The notes under the pieces: generated by a model | Databases searched by the model: none | What the model was told of the DNA's origin: nothing | Seen by the model: only the letters and a program-made list of their open reading frames with translations | Assembly (NCBI RefSeq): GCF_020438995.1 | Contig: NZ_JAGQTN010000041.1 | Span: 1 to 64,000, forward strand | From: Gordonia sp. (in: high G+C Gram-positive bacteria) | GTDB taxonomy: Bacteria > Actinomycetota > Actinomycetes > Mycobacteriales > Mycobacteriaceae | Direction of reading: 5' to 3' | Length of the DNA: 64,000 nt | Program-made: the position numbers and the translations under genes | Part shown: piece after piece, positions 52,676 to 62,013 of the stretch | Position numbering within the stretch: position 1 is the stretch's first letter | How the letters are laid out: every line of letters starts with the position of its first letter

Positions 52676-52735
52676 AACCGGAATGCGTCGGTGGCCGGTC
52701 GTTCCATGTCTCGAAACCCATTGAGACGACAGGAT

Positions 52736-55126
52736 TTACAGTATCCGGTAGTTGCCGTATCTGAGTTCGCCGCCCGCATAGACCTTGCCACCGCCGAGCA
52801 CCGCGATACCGGGAGTCGACGTCACCGCCGGAATGGGCATCCGCCACAGCGGGTCGGGACTGCCGGGAGCGAATGTGAGCAGTTCCAGCCTGCCCGTGGC
52901 ACCGAAATCTTCCGGCCGGGAAAGTACCGCGAAGCGGGTGCCGTCGGTGCCCATGGGTGTCCCGATCTGCCGGCCGTCGCGCGATATGGCGATGCGTCCG
53001 CCGGTACCGTCGTAACAGTCGAACCATTCGAACTCGTTGACCGAGGCTCCCAGCAGTACCTTGGTGCCGTAGCCGTTCACCCAGGACGGGCTATCCATCT
53101 GATACTGCTTCTGCCACAATACTTTTCCGGTCTGCGGGTCGAATGAGGCGATCAGCTTGCGCGCGGTGTCGAGCAGTATGGGGGTTGCGGCGACATGACC
53201 CGGGATCAGGTTCTCGGTCGGCTGGGCGAGCACCGTCCAGTCGCCCGCGATCTCGGCGGTGGGAATGCCCCGCGCGTCGAAGAACGTCAGCTTTGCGGGT
53301 GTGGAGGCATCGTCGGAATTCCTGCGCACGACAAAACCATTCAGGAATGGCTGCCACGACTCGGCGGACCCGCCAGTGGGAAAATTATGGACGATCGTAC
53401 CGTCGGTGATCCGCCTGAGGGTGGCCTCACCGGTCGATACGGGTTGGACGGCGACGACGGGTGAGCCGCTCACCAGTGGATAGGCTTCCGGTACAGCCAT
53501 CCCTTCGAGGGTGAAGTTCTTTCCCGCCGGCGATCCCGCGTACATGGAGTTGTTCTCCGAGGCGATCACGTAGTCGTCGCCGGTCACCATGAACTGACTG
53601 CCCGAGACGTTCACCGTATCGACGGCTCCGGTGACGACGTCGACAAGAAACGTATTCGGATCGTCGGCGCCCGCGGTCTCGTCGTAGGCGAGACATATCA
53701 TCCGCGTCGACAAGGTGTCGCCGAGCTGCCTGCACCGCCGGACACGACTGTTACTGCTGAGTGTGATTGTGCGGATGGTCGTTCCGTCGGCGGCGTCGAG
53801 GACGCTGAGAATCGCCGTGCCCGAATCCACATTGCTGGCCGCAATCGCATAGTTGCTCGTACCGCCGATGATTCCGTGATTATCCTGGCGGGCGGTGGAC
53901 AGCACCTTGGGTGACCATCTCCAGATCGGTTCGGTGCGTGGCATTTTCAGGTCGGCGAGGGTGGCTCCGACCGCCAGGCGATTAGCCGCCGGACCGGCCG
54001 TCCCGTCGTCGTCCGGTCCGTCGTCGGGCCACAGCAGCCACGTGCCGACGGACCCGGTGACGAGAACCAGCACTACCACGAGTGCACCGATCAGCAGTGC
54101 TCGTCGCCGCGCGGGTGGGGTCGGGGTGGAGAGTTCGGGCGGCGGTGTCGGCGCGAAACGGGTGGTGATCTGTTCCGGGAAGAACTGTGTCGCCGGTTGT
54201 TCTGGGGTCCGATTCAGGCCCTGGGGTGATATTCCGCATTCCTGTACGGTCGGTACTTCAGGCGTGGGCGGCTCGTGTAGTGCCGCGATGAGTGCGGCTG
54301 CGAAACTGCGGTTGTCGGGAAAGCGCTGCGCCGGGTCCTTCGCCATGGCTCGGGTCAGTACGGCGTCGACGGCGGCCGTAGCCCGTTGGGGGGAGCGTTC
54401 GGTCGCCATCGGGATCGGATCGTGGACGTGAGCCATGGCGATGGCCGGGACGCTGGTTCCCGAGTAGACCTCGGTACCGGTGACCAGGGTGAACGCGGTG
54501 CAGGCGAGTGAGTATTGGTCGGCCCGGGAATCGACGGCGTGGCCCTGGAGCTGTTCGGGTGCGGCGAAGGCGACGGTCCCCATCGCGATTCCGGTGCCGG
54601 TGAGCCGGGTGGCATCGTCGAGTACATGTGCGATACCGAAATCGGTGAGCAGGGCGACGGGGACGGCTCCGGGTCGTGATGTGTTCCGGGTGTTCTGGAG
54701 GAGGATGTTGGCGGGTTTGACGTCGCGGTGGGTGAGTCCGTGGTCGGCGGCGGTGTCGAGGGCATCGGCGATCTGCTCGATGATCTGGCCGATCGCTGCC
54801 AGGGGCAGCAGATTGCCGGCCGTGTGTTCGCCGAGGTCGTGTCCGTCGATGTACTCGAGGGTGATCCACAGGCGGTCGTCGTACTCGCCGCGGTCGTGGA
54901 CGCTGACGATGGACTGATGCCGCAGTGCGGCAACAATATCGGCTTCACGTTCGAAGCGCCTGCGGTAGCTGGGATTGTCGGATAGATCCGCGGAGAGGAT
55001 TTTGAGGGCGTCGTGACGTGGCAGTCGTGGGTGGCGGGCCAGATACACTCGGCCCATGCCGCCGACACCGAGTTCCCGCTCGATGGTGTAGCCGGCGAAT
55101 ACGTCGCCGGGGTGAATTCTGCTCAC
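52736..55126 (-). CDS. receptor Ser/Thr protein kinase with PQQ-like propeller, paralogue 1
   Basis: A 796-residue transmembrane kinase. The cytoplasmic kinase domain (about 10-270) has glycine loop GVGGMGRVYLARH, the lysine in DALKIL, HRDVKPANILL, DFGIAHV and FAAPEQ, so it should be active. A proline-rich linker and one membrane helix (about 342-365, LIGALVVVLVLVTGSVGTWLL) lead to an exported domain of about 425 residues. There FDPQTGKVLWQK is a classic PQQ/beta-propeller repeat, and a Cys pair lies in RRCRQLGDT and MICLAYD. The GTG 55126 follows AAGG at a short distance and lies in a TCACCCGGTGA palindrome. Third in an array of paralogues; the ligand is unknown. Confidence 0.92.
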   Translation of the reverse strand: MSRIHPGDVFAGYTIERELGVGGMGRVYLARHPRLPRHDALKILSADLSDNPSYRRRFEREADIVAALRHQSIVSVHDRGEYDDRLWITLEYIDGHDLGEHTAGNLLPLAAIGQIIEQIADALDTAADHGLTHRDVKPANILLQNTRNTSRPGAVPVALLTDFGIAHVLDDATRLTGTGIAMGTVAFAAPEQLQGHAVDSRADQYSLACTAFTLVTGTEVYSGTSVPAIAMAHVHDPIPMATERSPQRATAAVDAVLTRAMAKDPAQRFPDNRSFAAALIAALHEPPTPEVPTVQECGISPQGLNRTPEQPATQFFPEQITTRFAPTPPPELSTPTPPARRRALLIGALVVVLVLVTGSVGTWLLWPDDGPDDDGTAGPAANRLAVGATLADLKMPRTEPIWRWSPKVLSTARQDNHGIIGGTSNYAIAASNVDSGTAILSVLDAADGTTIRTITLSSNSRVRRCRQLGDTLSTRMICLAYDETAGADDPNTFLVDVVTGAVDTVNVSGSQFMVTGDDYVIASENNSMYAGSPAGKNFTLEGMAVPEAYPLVSGSPVVAVQPVSTGEATLRRITDGTIVHNFPTGGSAESWQPFLNGFVVRRNSDDASTPAKLTFFDARGIPTAEIAGDWTVLAQPTENLIPGHVAATPILLDTARKLIASFDPQTGKVLWQKQYQMDSPSWVNGYGTKVLLGASVNEFEWFDCYDGTGGRIAISRDGRQIGTPMGTDGTRFAVLSRPEDFGATGRLELLTFAPGSPDPLWRMPIPAVTSTPGIAVLGGGKVYAGGELRYGNYRIL

Positions 55127-55148
55127 CGGGTGAACCTTGACGGCTGCA

Positions 55149-57746
55149 TCAGATGATCCGACCGTCGGCGAAGTCGAGGCCGCCGCCGGCGTACACCCTG
55201 CCGCCGCCCTGGACGGAGATGCCCGGATTCTCGCGAGTCGTGGGAATCGGCATGCGCCACAACGGGTCCGGACTTCCCGGTGCGTACACCAGCAGTTCGA
55301 GCTTGCCGGCACCACCGAACTTCTGCGGCCGGGACAGTACCGCGAACCGGGTGCCGTCGGTACCCATCGGTGTTCCGGCCTGAGTTCCGTCCTGCGGCAC
55401 GACTATCGGGCCGCCGTTGCCGTCGTAGCAGTCGAACGATTCGTACTCGTTGGCCGATGCGCCGAGCAGGACCCGGGTTCCGTAGCCGTTGATCCACGCC
55501 GGGGTGTCCATCCGGTAGTTCTTCTGCCACCGCACCTTTCCGGTCTTGGCGTCGAAGCCGGCGATCAGCTTGCCGGAGGAACTGAGCAGGATGGGTACCG
55601 CGGCGACGGCGCCAGGGATCAGGTTGTCGGTCGACGGGTTGGGTAGCGTCCAGTCGCCGCTGATCTCGGCGGTGGCGCCCCCCTGGGCGTCGAAGAATGT
55701 CAGTGTCGGTGCCGTGGGTGAATCCTTGCGTACGACAAAGCCATTCAGGAACGGTTGCCATGATGCATCCGCGGAGTCCGCGGCGAAACTGTAGACCACC
55801 TTTCCGTCGGTGACCCGCCTGAGAGTGGTGGTGCCATCGGACTGTTGCTGCACCGCGACCACCGGAGACCCATACACCGGTGGAAATGCTTCGGGCACAA
55901 GAACATCGTCAAGTGCGAAGCTCTTGCCGGCGAACGTCCCCGAGTAGACGGCGCCGGCGGAGGCGACCACAAAATTGTCGCCGGTCACCGCGAATTCGGC
56001 TCCGGAGGTGTCGACCTTCTTCGCGGAGCCCGCGTCGAGGTCGACCAGGTAGGGGTTGGTACCGCCCCCGGCGGGGTCGGCGGCAAAGCACACCATGCGC
56101 GCCGACGATGTGTCGCCGAGCTGCCGGCAGCGCCGGACGCCAAGGTTCTGGTCGCTGAGCGTGATCGTGCGGACGGTTGTACCGTCGTCGGCGTCGAGAA
56201 CCCCGAGAACCGTTGCACCCGAATCAGATTTGCTGACCGCTACGGCATATTCGCTTGTGCCGCCGACGATTCCGACGTCGACCTGGGCTCCGGAACCCAC
56301 TGCGGCGGGTTTCCACGTCCAGGCAGGCGCGGTACGTGGCGAGGTCAGGTCGGGCAGCAGCACACCGGCCGTGGGGCCGCTCGCCGACGGGGAGGTGCTG
56401 CCGCCGCCGGAGGTGAGCAGCCGCGCACCGACCACGCCGGCTACGAGCAGGAGCACGGTGACGAACGCACCGAGCAGCAGTGTGCGGCGCCGACCGGGCC
56501 GGACACCGCGCGGGGGATCGGTGGGGTGAGCACGGGCGGTACCGGGCGACAGGGGCTGCGCACGCCGGGTGGGGATCTGGCGTTCGTCGGACGCATCCGT
56601 GGCCGGCCTGGCAGGGGCATCCGGGTATGTCGCGGGCCGGGTGGCTGTCACTGGCCGGGTGCGTGGCGGCACGGACGAACCGGTCTGTCCTCCGGGCCGC
56701 GGGGTCCGGGCCGGCTGGTCGCGAGTCGGATAGTCGCGGGTGGGGGGCTGCCGACGGACGGTGGGTGCCCCGGCGTCACGGTGCGGGGCGGATGCCGCGG
56801 GTCGGGGTCCGCGCGCGGGGAGCGTTGGCCCGTGTGCCGGCCTCGGTATGCCGGGAGCGGTGGCGGGGGTGCGTAGCGTCGGCGGTGCCTGCGACTCCGG
56901 CAGCGCGGTGGCCGGTGCCTCGCGCAGTGCGGCAGTCAGGGCCCGGGCGAACGTGCGGTTGTCGGGAAAGCGGTGGTCGGGAGCCTTGGCCAGAGCTCTC
57001 GTCAGCACCGGGTCCACGGTGGCCGGCACCCGCCCGGGGCATCGTTTGGTGGCAACCGGGATGGGGTCCTTCACGTGCGCGATTGCGATGGCGGCGGCAC
57101 TGTTGCCCACATAGACGTGCGTTCCGGTGAGCAGGGCGAACGCTGTGCAGCCCAGTGCGTACTGATCGGTCCGCGAATCGACGTCCAGACCCTGGAGCTG
57201 CTCGGGTGCGGCGAATGCGACGGTGCCGAGCGCGATCCCGGTGCCGGTGAGCACGGTGTTCTGGTCGTTCGCGTGCGCGATGCCGAAGTCGACGAGGAGC
57301 GCCTGGCCGTCGGTGTCGAGGAGGATGTTCGCCGGTTTGACGTCGCGGTGGGTCAGGCCGTGTGTGGCGGCGACGTCCAATGCGTGCGCGATCTGCTCGA
57401 TGATGCGGCCGATGGTGGCCAGGGGCAGCGGATCGGTACCGACGTGTTCGCTGAGGTCGTGGCCGTCGACGTATTCCAGGGAGATCCACAGCCGGCCGTC
57501 GGCCTCACCGCGGTCCAGGACCCGCACGATCGACGGATGACGCAGTGCGGCAACAACATCGGCCTCCCGCTCGAAGCGCCTGCGATACCGGGGATCCTCG
57601 GACAGATGTGGTGCGAGAACCTTGAGCGCCTCGAACCGGGGCAGCCGCGGGTGCCGGACGAGATACACCTCGCCCATGCCGCCGGCACCGAGCTCACGCT
57701 CGATGGTGTAGCCGGCGAACACGTCGCCCGGATTGAGGCTGGTCAC
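55149..57746 (-). CDS. receptor Ser/Thr protein kinase with PQQ-like propeller, paralogue 2
   Basis: An 865-residue homologue of its neighbours. Kinase (about 8-265): GAGGMGEVYLVRH, EALKVL, HRDVKPANILL, DFGIAHA, FAAPEQ. The juxtamembrane linker is longer than in paralogue 1 (about 275-415) and Pro/Arg/Thr-rich. The membrane helix is about 420-442 (LLLGAFVTVLLLVAGVVGARLL). The exported part has FDAKTGKVRWQK, the conserved Cys pair (RRCRQLGDT and MVCFAAD) and ends GGRVYAGGGLDFADGRII. The GTG start lies in the same TCACCCGGTGA palindrome. Only 22 bp separate it from paralogue 1, so they are probably co-transcribed. Confidence 0.92.
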   Translation of the reverse strand: MTSLNPGDVFAGYTIERELGAGGMGEVYLVRHPRLPRFEALKVLAPHLSEDPRYRRRFEREADVVAALRHPSIVRVLDRGEADGRLWISLEYVDGHDLSEHVGTDPLPLATIGRIIEQIAHALDVAATHGLTHRDVKPANILLDTDGQALLVDFGIAHANDQNTVLTGTGIALGTVAFAAPEQLQGLDVDSRTDQYALGCTAFALLTGTHVYVGNSAAAIAIAHVKDPIPVATKRCPGRVPATVDPVLTRALAKAPDHRFPDNRTFARALTAALREAPATALPESQAPPTLRTPATAPGIPRPAHGPTLPARGPRPAASAPHRDAGAPTVRRQPPTRDYPTRDQPARTPRPGGQTGSSVPPRTRPVTATRPATYPDAPARPATDASDERQIPTRRAQPLSPGTARAHPTDPPRGVRPGRRRTLLLGAFVTVLLLVAGVVGARLLTSGGGSTSPSASGPTAGVLLPDLTSPRTAPAWTWKPAAVGSGAQVDVGIVGGTSEYAVAVSKSDSGATVLGVLDADDGTTVRTITLSDQNLGVRRCRQLGDTSSARMVCFAADPAGGGTNPYLVDLDAGSAKKVDTSGAEFAVTGDNFVVASAGAVYSGTFAGKSFALDDVLVPEAFPPVYGSPVVAVQQQSDGTTTLRRVTDGKVVYSFAADSADASWQPFLNGFVVRKDSPTAPTLTFFDAQGGATAEISGDWTLPNPSTDNLIPGAVAAVPILLSSSGKLIAGFDAKTGKVRWQKNYRMDTPAWINGYGTRVLLGASANEYESFDCYDGNGGPIVVPQDGTQAGTPMGTDGTRFAVLSRPQKFGGAGKLELLVYAPGSPDPLWRMPIPTTRENPGISVQGGGRVYAGGGLDFADGRII

Positions 57747-57836
57747 CGGGTGAACTTTAGTCGCCCAAGAGGCTCATCGTCGTTCAGTTGTGCACGACGT
57801 GGTCCGGCGACGCTGGGCTCCCAACGGGTTCCGGTT

Positions 57837-60584
57837 CTAAAGAATCCGCCGGTCACCGAATTTCAGGCCACCGCCCGCATAGACCTTGCCGCCGGCGATG
57901 ACGGGAGCGCCCGGGTACTGGCCCGTCGACGGGACACGCATCTGCCACGTCGGACTCGACTTGTCCTTGCCGAAGACCATCAGCTCCTGGGAACCGGCAC
58001 CACCGTAGGCGGGCTGCGAGAGCATCGCGAACGACGAGCCGTCGCCGCCGAGCGGTGATCCGGCCTGGCCGCCCTTGGGTGGCACGTATATCGGGCCGCC
58101 CGATCCGTCGGAGGCGTTGAACCATTCGAACTCGTTGGCCGAGGAGGTGAGCACGATCGTGTCCCCCAGACCCTGCACGGACGTGACGGACCGCGATTGA
58201 TAACTCTTCTCCCACAGCTTCTTTCCCGACTCCGGGTCGAAGGCGGCGATGAGGCGGTCGTCGGTGTTGACCAGGACCGGCACCGGCGGGACGTCGGCCG
58301 GTATCGCGCTGTCGGTGGGCAGCGACGGCAGGGTCCACTGCCCGGACAGCTCGGCGGTGATGTTGCCGGTGCCGTCGTAGAAGGTGAACTGCGGCGCGAC
58401 GGACGAATCGGAGCCGGTCTTGCGGATGACGAAACCGTTCCGGAAAGGAAGCCATAGCTCATCGGTGTTGTCGTCGGAGAACGCATAGATGGTGTCGCCG
58501 GCGGCTATCTGCCGCAGCGTGATGTTTCCCGCGTCGTCGACGAGGTTGATCACCGGTGACCCGTTCACCGGCGGATACACCGAGCGTGTCCGGACACCGC
58601 TTTGGGAGAAGTTCTTGCCCTTGGCCGAACCTGAATACACGCCGTTGCTCGAGACCAGAATGTAGTCCGGGCCGGTCACCGCGAACGCGGTTCCCTCGGC
58701 GTCGGCCTTGTTCACGGTTCCCTTCGTGAGGTCGACGATGTAGGGCTGCGGGTTGCCGGTGTCCGATCCCCAGCAGGCCACGGTCGAGGACTTGGCGTCC
58801 CCGAGCTGTTGGCAGCGTGTGATCGTGATGGTCTTGTCGCTGAGCGTTAGGGTACGTTCGGTCTTCCCGTCGGCGGTATCGAGGATGCTGAGAATGGTTG
58901 CGCCGGAATCGATCTTGCTAACCGCGACGGCATATGCCGGTGTGCCGCCCACGATTCCGAGGTCTTCCTGATAATTGTCGGACAGGACCTTCGGATTCCA
59001 CGTCCACAGTGGTTCGGTGCGTGCGGTTTTCAGATTCACGGTGGTCGAGGTGCCGGACGGGTCGTCGTCGGAGGTCAGTACCCAGGCGGCGATGCACACC
59101 ACCAGAACCGCCACCAGCACGAGTGCGCCGATCAGTGGTCCCCGCCGGCGGAGGCCGCCGCGTTCGACCGGCGGTGGCATCGCCGCCGGCCCGGACCGCG
59201 GGGAGGCGAGATCGCCCGACAGGGACTGCGCCCGGTGTGGTTCGGGGCGGGTTGTCGACACCCGCGTGCGGGGTGCCGGGGGGGTGCCGGCCGGGGCCGA
59301 CCGGCGGGCGGTAGGGGGCTGAGCCGACCCCGGTCGGGGTGGCCGGGGCTGTGGTGGTTCGGGTGGGGTCGGCCCCTGGTACGCGCCACGAGGGGCGGTC
59401 GGCTGCGCGGCCTGGTAGGGCGAGGCGAAGCGCTTGGTGGGGGGTGCCAGATCCTCGGTGGGACTGGTCCGGTTGAACCTGGTGGTCGTCGGATCCTGTT
59501 CGGGGCGGGCCTTCGGCTGTCCGCTGAGCAGTTTCGACTGGGGATAGGGGAGTTGCTGGACAACCCGGGGATCCTTCCGGGTGGTTGCCCTCGGAGGCTC
59601 GGGCGCGGGCGGACGGCCCGGCGGTGCTGTGCCTGGCTGTGGTGTGCCCGGCTGTTGCGTGCCCTGCTGTGGTGTGCCCGGCTGCGGTGTGTTCGTCGGG
59701 GGGATCAGTGTCTGTGCCGCCATCTTCGCGGCGGTGGCTCCCGGTGCCGGCGCGGGGGTGGCCACGGCCTCGGCCAGGGCGGCGGCGAAACCGCGGCTGT
59801 CGGGGTAGCGGTCGTCGCGGTTCTTTGCCAGCGCGCGGGTGAGCACGGTGTCGACTGCGGGGGTGATCCGTCCCGGAGCGCGGTCGGCGGCCATCGGGAT
59901 CGGGTCGCGTACATGCGAGACGGCGATAGCCGCGACGCTGGTCCCCATGTAGACGTTGGTGCCGGTGAGCAGCGCGAAGCTGGTACAGGCGAGCGCGTAC
60001 TGGTCGGCTCGGGCGTCGACAGCGCGGCCCTGCAGTTGCTCGGGGGCGGCGAACGCGACCGTGCCCAGGGCGATGCCGGTGCCGGTCAGCTTGGTGACGC
60101 CGTCCCCGGGGTAGGCGATGCCGAAGTCGGCGAGCTGTGCTCGTCCGTCCTCGTCGAGCAGGATGTTGGCGGGTTTGACATCGCGGTGGGTGAGGCCCCG
60201 GCGGGCGGCGGCGTCGAGGGCGTCGGCAACCTGGGCGATGATGCGGGTGACTTCGGTGGGCGGGAGTGGGTCGTCGCTGACGTGCCGCGTGAGGTCGTGG
60301 CCTTCGATGTACTCGAAGGCGATCCAGAGGCGGCCTTCGCTTTCGCCACGGTCGTGTACACCGACGATGGACGGGTGCCGCAGCGCGGCGACGACATCGG
60401 CTTCGCGTTCGAAGCGTGCGCGGTATTTGGGATCCTCGGACAGATGCGCGGCGAGGACTTTGAGCGCGTCGTGGCGCGGCAGCCGGGGGTGGCGGGCCAG
60501 GTACACCTCGCCCATCCCGCCGGCGCCCAGTTCGCGCTCGATGGTGTAGCCGGCGAACACGTCGCCGGGACTGAGCCTGCTCAC
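57837..60584 (-). CDS. receptor Ser/Thr protein kinase with PQQ-like propeller, paralogue 3
   Basis: A 915-residue homologue, first in the transcription order. Kinase (about 8-265): GAGGMGEVYLARH, DALKVL, HRDVKPANILL, ADFGIAY, FAAPEQ. The linker is the longest of the three (about 270-480), with a run of PGTPQ-type repeats. The membrane helix is about 483-505 (LIGALVLVAVLVVCIAAWVL). The exported domain has FDPESGKKLWEKSYQ, the Cys pair in TRCQQLGDA and VACWGSD, and ends GGKVYAGGGLKFGDRRIL. Its GTG start is inside TCACCGGTGA. A 90-bp gap separates it from paralogue 2. Confidence 0.92.
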   Translation of the reverse strand: MSRLSPGDVFAGYTIERELGAGGMGEVYLARHPRLPRHDALKVLAAHLSEDPKYRARFEREADVVAALRHPSIVGVHDRGESEGRLWIAFEYIEGHDLTRHVSDDPLPPTEVTRIIAQVADALDAAARRGLTHRDVKPANILLDEDGRAQLADFGIAYPGDGVTKLTGTGIALGTVAFAAPEQLQGRAVDARADQYALACTSFALLTGTNVYMGTSVAAIAVSHVRDPIPMAADRAPGRITPAVDTVLTRALAKNRDDRYPDSRGFAAALAEAVATPAPAPGATAAKMAAQTLIPPTNTPQPGTPQQGTQQPGTPQPGTAPPGRPPAPEPPRATTRKDPRVVQQLPYPQSKLLSGQPKARPEQDPTTTRFNRTSPTEDLAPPTKRFASPYQAAQPTAPRGAYQGPTPPEPPQPRPPRPGSAQPPTARRSAPAGTPPAPRTRVSTTRPEPHRAQSLSGDLASPRSGPAAMPPPVERGGLRRRGPLIGALVLVAVLVVCIAAWVLTSDDDPSGTSTTVNLKTARTEPLWTWNPKVLSDNYQEDLGIVGGTPAYAVAVSKIDSGATILSILDTADGKTERTLTLSDKTITITRCQQLGDAKSSTVACWGSDTGNPQPYIVDLTKGTVNKADAEGTAFAVTGPDYILVSSNGVYSGSAKGKNFSQSGVRTRSVYPPVNGSPVINLVDDAGNITLRQIAAGDTIYAFSDDNTDELWLPFRNGFVIRKTGSDSSVAPQFTFYDGTGNITAELSGQWTLPSLPTDSAIPADVPPVPVLVNTDDRLIAAFDPESGKKLWEKSYQSRSVTSVQGLGDTIVLTSSANEFEWFNASDGSGGPIYVPPKGGQAGSPLGGDGSSFAMLSQPAYGGAGSQELMVFGKDKSSPTWQMRVPSTGQYPGAPVIAGGKVYAGGGLKFGDRRIL

Positions 60585-60676
60585 CGGTGAATCTTTAAGT
60601 GGTCAGCGACCCACTATGGGAGTGGCTCGGCCCTTTTTGACGACACGGATCGTCCGCGACGGGTCCGGGCGGGTCG

Positions 60677-60835
60677 TCAGGCGGACAGCAGACGCCGGAG
60701 CTCTGCCTGGGTGACGAGGCGCTCGGCCTCGGCGGGGAACATGCGTGCAGAACGGGTGCGGGTACGCCTGGTAGCCCCGAACGGGCGGATCCGTGCGGCG
60801 CCACGACCGTTCTGGAACGTCGGGGTCAGCTTCAT
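60677..60835 (-). CDS. small basic protein, 52 residues
   Basis: Not recognised. The frame runs from ATG 60835 to TGA 60677 and encodes MKLTPTFQNGRGAARIRPFG, then an Arg/Thr-rich segment (ATRRTRTRSARMF), then an amphipathic helix-like end (PAEAERLVTQAELRRLLSA). Third codon positions are strongly G/C, as in real genes here, and the basic N-terminal half with an acidic-to-hydrophobic end looks designed rather than random. A GAGGATG stretch precedes it at a longer than ideal distance. It lies 92 bp upstream of kinase paralogue 3 on the same strand and may share its transcript. Confidence 0.55.
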   Translation of the reverse strand: MKLTPTFQNGRGAARIRPFGATRRTRTRSARMFPAEAERLVTQAELRRLLSA

Positions 60836-61152
60836 GACAGGTCACATCCTCGTTTACTACGACAACAACCGACGCTGAGTACTCTAGCGAACAATTCACT
60901 ATCGCGAAGTTTGCGCGAGATTGAGCTAGCGCCACGCTTGGCACACCGGGTTGCCCGACATGCGTGATATAGATCGACCCTCACACGGCATTTCGTTACC
61001 AAAGGCTAAGAAAATCGCCTCACCAGTTGCTTCAGTAACACCAGTAACAAGTGTGCGCAACGTCATAGGGGTAAACCGGGAGAGGCGGATCACAAACCCA
61101 TCCCCGCCGTGATGTTTGCCGAAAAGTGGCGTTCGCGTGTCGGAAGAGGGTG
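60836..61152. other. 317-bp spacer, relatively AT-rich
   Basis: No gene, RNA or known regulator site was recognised. It should contain the promoter for the small basic ORF and the kinase array (minus strand). A short direct repeat CAGTAACACCAGTAAC lies near 61033-61048. Confidence 0.4.
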
Positions 61153-61365
61153 TTACGCACGGGTGACGCGGGCCGACTCGCCGTCGATCTCGACGACGTC
61201 GCCCACCGAAAGCTGCCGGCCGCGGCGGACCTCCGGCTCGCCGTTGACCCGGACCAGCCCGTCGGCGAGAACACCCTTGGCGTCGGCACCGGACTCGACC
61301 AGGTTGGCCAGCTTGAGGAACTGCCCCAGCCGGATCGAATCGTCGGAGATCGGCACATCGAACAT
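61153..61365 (-). CDS. S4-domain RNA-binding protein
   Basis: A 70-residue protein made almost entirely of an S4 fold: IRLGQFLKLANLVESGADAK, then LADGLVRVNGEPEVRRGRQL and SVGDVVEIDG. It resembles the small stand-alone S4 proteins (YbcJ/RlbA type), which bind structured RNA, often linked to ribosome assembly or quality control. The exact RNA target is unknown. It is divergent from rraA, with 98 bp between the starts. Confidence 0.88.
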   Translation of the reverse strand: MFDVPISDDSIRLGQFLKLANLVESGADAKGVLADGLVRVNGEPEVRRGRQLSVGDVVEIDGESARVTRA

Positions 61366-61463
61366 GCCGACCAGTATCGCCGACGGACCCGCCAGGACGA
61401 ACTTGACCGCAGAACTTACCCGCGGGTAGGCACAGGCGTTCTCCGCGCCTATGCTTGTTCGGC

Positions 61464-61955
61464 ATGAGCGATCTCACATTCACCGCCACGGCAGATCTCG
61501 TCGACGAGATCGGCGCTGACGTGCGCAGTTGCGACACCCAGTTCACCCAGTACGGGGGCGTCCGCGAGTTCGTCGGCCGGGTGAGCACGGTGCGCTGCTT
61601 CCAGGACAATGCCCTACTCAAGTCCGTTCTGAGCGAACCCAACCCCGGCGGTGTGCTCGTCATCGATGGCGACGCCTCGGTGCATACCGCGCTCGTCGGC
61701 GACATCATCGCCGAACTCGGCCGTTCCAACGGCTGGGTCGGCATCATTGCGCACGGCGCGATCCGGGACGCCAAGACCATCGGCGGCATGGAGATCGGCG
61801 TCAAGGCGCTCGGCACCAACCCCCGTAAGTCCACCAAGACCGGCGCCGGCGAACGCGACGTGCCGCTGTCCATCGGCGGCATCACCTTCAACCCCGGCGA
61901 CATCGCCTACTCCGACGACGACGGCATCGTGCTCGTCGCTCCCGAGAACGCATAG
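61464..61955 (+). CDS. rraA: RraA-family protein (RNase E regulator or HMG/CHA aldolase-like)
   Basis: A 163-residue RraA-fold protein: [19 protein letters not shown], then [53 protein letters not shown] and the GIVLVAPE end. In E. coli RraA inhibits RNase E. Many homologues are instead metal-dependent 4-hydroxy-4-methyl-2-oxoglutarate or oxaloacetate lyases. The GDA/AIRD residues needed for lyase activity look present, so the aldolase reading is equally open. ATG 61464 starts the conserved region. The semialdehyde dehydrogenase follows 58 bp later. Confidence 0.9.
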   Translation: MSDLTFTATADLVDEIGADVRSCDTQFTQYGGVREFVGRVSTVRCFQDNALLKSVLSEPNPGGVLVIDGDASVHTALVGDIIAELGRSNGWVGIIAHGAIRDAKTIGGMEIGVKALGTNPRKSTKTGAGERDVPLSIGGITFNPGDIAYSDDDGIVLVAPENA

Positions 61956-62013
61956 TCGCCCCGACCGACAGGCCCGCCACGGCGTGCGGGCGAATTTGCC
62001 ACAGGAGGCAATC

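Noticed and set aside
60836..61152. possible tRNA or small RNA gene
   Set aside because: No cloverleaf, anticodon stem or known RNA signature could be drawn.
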